From NCBI RefSeq assembly GCF_039543525.1, contig NZ_BAABJX010000031.1:1-8157 (forward strand): a stretch of DNA of 8,157 bases. The letters run 5' to 3'. Position 1 is the first letter of the stretch; the number at the start of each line of letters is the position of its first letter. A program made the translations under genes and the position numbers. Positions 5,185 to 8,157 of this stretch are shown piece by piece. This stretch comes from Algivirga pacifica (GTDB lineage: Bacteria; Bacteroidota; Bacteroidia; Cytophagales; Flammeovirgaceae). A model generated the notes under the pieces. It was given only the letters and a program-made list of their open reading frames with translations, did no database searches and was not told the DNA's origin.

Positions 5185-8157
5185 GTAGGGCTATCTTTGG
5201 AACATTTCCAAAATGGGCCTGCCAGTGATCCAGACTCAACCTGGATAAATGGTAGGTTAAATGAGAATAAAGCACATTTTATAGAAGGCTATTCAGTGCC
5301 TTATCGCGTACAGTTCTCAAAACTAGATGAGAATAAGATATACTATTTTGTATTATCTATAGATACAAGAGTATCTGGAAAGATTGCCTACGATTATTTT
5401 ACTAATTATGATCGTTTAGAGCCACATGATCAATTTTTTCATCCAGCAGAAACGGTAGATCCTACAGAAGGAACGGATTTTTCAGGGGCACCATTTTCGA
5501 ACTTTACCATTCCAGATCCATCCGTTGGAGTGGCAATTCCCACGTTGGACCCAACGACCTCTGTCAGTACCAACCCTTTAGTAGAGAGCTATGGAGGACT
5601 TTCTTTGGCTGATAAACAATTGGTAATGTGGGGAGGAACGATTACAAACGTGGAGTATTTATCAGGAGGAAGTTATATAAATGATGGTGATTTTCGGAAA
5701 ATAGGAATTACGTTTCAAGCAGATAACGATACTACCGATGCAGTTTTAGCATTTGGAGTACATATTTCTAATCGATTGGAGTGGGGAGCGGACCCATCAA
5801 ATTTGTCAGAGCCGTTTACAGCTTCGGCAATAAATGGAGGATCTTTTCAGACTAGAATAGATGACTTTAAGTGTATTACAGCTCAGGGAGATACGGTTAA
5901 TGTTAATGTAGGAGGGGGAGATCGATCAAGAAATATAGCTACGGATAATTTTTTATTTTTTCCAACCTGTGATGTTGATGGAGATTCAGTGGGCTGTGAG
6001 GGGGATATATTAGAGCTTAGTTTAGAGTTTCCTACAAATGAAATTACTAGTTTATATACTTATCAATGGGAAATTATACCGGATAATATAGGTGCAGAAT
6101 TTATCGGTAGTTCAACAGACCATACAGTATTGATAGATACTGATGGTGCTTCTGATTTTGATCTAAGAGTGACTATTACAGATTCTTTTTCAGGAGCCGT
6201 TTCAGTCTGTACGACACAAGTTGTGGTCAATCAAATAGACCTATCTGGAGTGGTAACGGACATCGAATGTGGAGGAGCCTCAACTGGAGCAATAGACTTA
6301 GAGGTAGCTAATGGTTCAGGAACGTACAGTTATGACTGGAGTAATGGGGAGATGACTCAAGATTTAACCGGCTTGATAGCTGGTCAATATACGGTAACTG
6401 TAACTGATGATAATACCGGTTGTTCTGCCACTGAAACTTTTGTTGTCAATGCCGCTTCTGATTTAAGTTTGAAAGGTTCGACAAGTACGAATCTATTGTG
6501 TTTTGGGGATGCCTTAGGAACGATCACAGTATCTGTTTCTGGAGGAACATCCCCTTATAGTTATGAGTGGGTCGGGGAAAGTGAAACGTCTGATACTCGG
6601 TCTAATTTGATTGCAGGGAACTATACTGTAGTGGTAACGGATAATGAAGGTTGTACTGTAGATACTACTTTTGTGATTAGTCAGCCAGACAAATTAGAGT
6701 TAACTGGCAGTCAGGTTAATATTTTGTGTGCGGGAGAACCAACAGGTAGTATTGATTTGGAAGTGATTGGAGGGGTACAGCCTTACAGTTATGCTTGGAG
6801 TACTGGAGATGATAATCAGGATTTGAATGATTTGCTTGCAGGAATTTATGAGGTTACAGTAACGGATGCAAATGGTTGTACGATGGATACAACATTTACG
6901 TTGACGGAGACGGAGAAGCTGGTAGTAACGTATTCGGTAGAGGATGCGGAATGCTACGGTGACAACGGCGTGATCAATGGCAATATTTCGGGAGGTACGG
7001 CACCTTACCAGATAGTAGCGACAGGGGAGGATTACTTGGGTAACCCCGTGGACATTTCATTCCCGCCACAAGGGGCAGGCGATTTGACGCCAGCGTTTGA
7101 GTATGTTGCCGGCACGTACCATGTATTAATTACTGATGCGAACGGTTGTACGTTTGAGATCGATGATACGATCGGTCAACCGGAGAAGCTGGTAGTAACG
7201 TATTCGGTAGAGGATGCGCAATGCTACGGGGGCAACGGCGTGATCAACGGGAATATCTCAGGAGGGACGGCACCATACCAGATAGTAGCGACAGGAGAGG
7301 ATTACTTGGGTAACCCCGTAGACATATCATTCCCGCCACAAGGAGCAGGCGATTTGACACCAGCGTTTGAGTATGTAGCCGGTACGTACCATGTATTAAT
7401 TACTGATGCGAATGGCTGTACTTTTGAGATCGATGATGCGATCGGTCAACCGGAGAAGCTGGTAGTAACGTATTCGGTAGAGGATGCGAAGTGCTATGGT
7501 GGCAACGGCGCGATCAATGGCAATATCTCTGGAGGTACGGCACCATACCAGATAGTAGCGACAGGAGAGGATTACTTGGGCAACGCCGTGGACATATCAT
7601 TCCCGCCACAAGGGGCAGGCGATTTGACGCCAGCGTTTGAGTATGTAGCCGGCACGTACCATGTATTAATTACTGATGCGAACGGCTGTACGTTTGAGAT
7701 CGATGATGCGATCGGTCAACCGGAGAAGCTAGAGGTAACGTATTCAGTAGAGGATGCGAAGTGCTACGCGGGTAACGGCGTGATCAATGGCAATATCTCT
7801 GGAGGCACGGCACCATACAATATTGTAGCGACAGGAGAGGATTACTTGGGTAACTCCGTGGACATTACATTCCCGCCACAAGGGGAAGGTGATTTGACTC
7901 CAGCGTTTGAGTATGTTGCCGGTACGTACCATGTATTAATTACTGATGCGAACGGTTGTATGTTTGAGATCGATGATGCGATTGATCAACCGGAGAAGCT
8001 AGTGGTAACGTACTCGGTAGAGGATGCGGAATGCTATGGCGGCAATGGTGTGATCAACGGCAATATCTCTGGAGGGACGGCGCCATACAATATTGTAGCG
8101 ACAGGAGAGGATTACTTGGGCAACGCCGTGGACATATCATTCCCGCCACAAGGGGCA
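5068..8157 (+). CDS. Second giant SprB-repeat surface protein, signal peptide present (3'-truncated)
   Basis: An open frame of 1030 codons runs from ATG 5068 to the window end without a stop, so the C-terminus, probably a T9SS sorting domain, is outside. An in-frame TAA at 5032-5034 with no NTG codon before 5068 makes this the first possible start; ATG 5095 (Met10) is the alternative. No Shine-Dalgarno sequence is evident, which is usual in Bacteroidota. Order: signal peptide (1-39), N-terminal domain (40-300), Ig/PKD-like domain (301-391), three single SprB-like modules (392-615), then 90-residue modules from 616 onward. The N-terminal part has a β-rich look with SGKIAYDYFTNYDR at 103-116 and VHISNRLEWG at 231-240; I do not assign it to a named family. 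Inferred role: a cell-surface fibre or adhesin exported by Sec and then T9SS, paralogous to the upstream gene but separately transcribed. Ligand unknown. Confidence 0.93.
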   Translation, partial: MNHSLFTKGMPIGKVQWMILLLGILSCQMLYIQEVQAQAVGLSLEHFQNGPASDPDSTWINGRLNENKAHFIEGYSVPYRVQFSKLDENKIYYFVLSIDTRVSGKIAYDYFTNYDRLEPHDQFFHPAETVDPTEGTDFSGAPFSNFTIPDPSVGVAIPTLDPTTSVSTNPLVESYGGLSLADKQLVMWGGTITNVEYLSGGSYINDGDFRKIGITFQADNDTTDAVLAFGVHISNRLEWGADPSNLSEPFTASAINGGSFQTRIDDFKCITAQGDTVNVNVGGGDRSRNIATDNFLFFPTCDVDGDSVGCEGDILELSLEFPTNEITSLYTYQWEIIPDNIGAEFIGSSTDHTVLIDTDGASDFDLRVTITDSFSGAVSVCTTQVVVNQIDLSGVVTDIECGGASTGAIDLEVANGSGTYSYDWSNGEMTQDLTGLIAGQYTVTVTDDNTGCSATETFVVNAASDLSLKGSTSTNLLCFGDALGTITVSVSGGTSPYSYEWVGESETSDTRSNLIAGNYTVVVTDNEGCTVDTTFVISQPDKLELTGSQVNILCAGEPTGSIDLEVIGGVQPYSYAWSTGDDNQDLNDLLAGIYEVTVTDANGCTMDTTFTLTETEKLVVTYSVEDAECYGDNGVINGNISGGTAPYQIVATGEDYLGNPVDISFPPQGAGDLTPAFEYVAGTYHVLITDANGCTFEIDDTIGQPEKLVVTYSVEDAQCYGGNGVINGNISGGTAPYQIVATGEDYLGNPVDISFPPQGAGDLTPAFEYVAGTYHVLITDANGCTFEIDDAIGQPEKLVVTYSVEDAKCYGGNGAINGNISGGTAPYQIVATGEDYLGNAVDISFPPQGAGDLTPAFEYVAGTYHVLITDANGCTFEIDDAIGQPEKLEVTYSVEDAKCYAGNGVINGNISGGTAPYNIVATGEDYLGNSVDITFPPQGEGDLTPAFEYVAGTYHVLITDANGCMFEIDDAIDQPEKLVVTYSVEDAECYGGNGVINGNISGGTAPYNIVATGEDYLGNAVDISFPPQGA
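5968..6240 (+). other. Ig/PKD-like domain of the second adhesin
   Basis: Residues 301-391. The stretch opens with C-x8-C-E-G-D (Cys301, Cys310), a form common at the head of Ig- or PKD-like domains in Bacteroidota surface proteins. It continues with YTYQWEI (a core tryptophan strand) and ends with a strand pair DLRVTITD and VCTTQVVV (Cys381). DVDGD at 302-306 is acidic enough to bind calcium, but no complete known calcium loop is visible. Domain limits are by eye. Confidence 0.55.
6241..6912 (+). repeat. Three single, diverged SprB-like modules of the second adhesin
   Basis: Units are about 6241-6459, 6460-6687 and 6688-6912 (73-76 residues). Each has a front cysteine (IEC, LLC, ILC), a Y-S-Y-D/E/A-W core, L-x-AG-x-Y-x-V-x-VTD and a closing GC. 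The second and third have SGGTSPYSYEW and IGGVQPYSYAW. They are close to the canonical module length and lack the long inner loop of the 90-residue array that follows. They differ strongly from one another in sequence and codon choice, unlike the array. Confidence 0.88.
6913..8157 (+). repeat. Tandem 270-bp repeats (90-residue modules), four complete and one partial
   Basis: Copies start at 6913, 7183, 7453, 7723 and 7993, and the fifth is cut by the window end. Each begins EKL-V/E-VTYSVEDA-x-CY and contains NGNISGGTAPY, GEDYLGN, FPPQG, VAGTYHVLITDANGC and IDQP or IGQP. Two cysteines per module sit at positions 14 and 79. Compared with the canonical SprB module, the segment between GGTAPY and AGTY is longer, giving 90 residues. 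Visible substitutions cluster at module position 13 (E, Q, K, K, E) and position 46 (P, P, A, S, A). About 14 acidic residues against one Lys make each module strongly acidic. Copy number beyond the window is unknown. Confidence 0.96.

Noticed and set aside
7744..7932. Antisense frame of 62 residues in the 90-residue array
   Set aside because: It lies wholly within the well-supported second gene on the other strand and reflects the codon pattern of a repeat.

Overview
The window looks like a chromosomal piece of a member of the Bacteroidota that has a type IX secretion system (T9SS), probably a Saprospiraceae-, Cytophagales- or Flavobacteriia-like bacterium. This rests on two adjacent same-strand genes for giant, repetitive surface proteins built from SprB-type repeat modules. 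Each module has a GGT-x-PY-x-Y-x-W core, an L-x-AGTY-x-V hairpin and a closing D-x-N-x-C. The upstream protein also ends in a textbook type A T9SS sorting domain. Genus-level placement cannot be made from this sequence.

Layout. (1) Bases 1-4331 are the 3' part of a gene open from the first base. It has seven near-identical 80-residue (240 bp) modules, then nine diverged modules (the last four forming their own subfamily), then the C-terminal secretion/anchoring domain. (2) Bases 4352-4413 hold two tandem hairpins, the second a strong intrinsic terminator. (3) Bases 4414-5067 are an AT-rich gap with no convincing gene. It holds an A/T-rich inverted repeat and presumably the next gene's promoter, although no exact Bacteroidota -7 box (TAnnTTTG) is present. 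(4) Bases 5068-8157 are the 5' part of a second gene that runs off the window end: signal peptide, unique N-terminal domain, an Ig/PKD-like domain, three single SprB-like modules, then a tandem array of near-identical 90-residue (270 bp) modules, four complete and a fifth cut by the window edge.

The two genes probably encode paralogous, acidic, cysteine-containing fibrous adhesins exported by the Sec system and then the T9SS. The array modules of the two proteins differ in period (80 against 90 residues) and cysteine count (four against two), so the arrays appear to have been amplified separately. Both periods are multiples of three, so gain or loss of a copy keeps the frame and changes protein length. 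The nearest characterised relative by module family is SprB, the gliding adhesin of Flavobacterium, but a role in gliding is not shown here. I saw no RNA gene, mobile element, CRISPR array or defence system. The most interesting content is the repeat evolution: mosaic sequence exchange between copies, a variable charged site in the second array, and a Met-rich insertion in one module.
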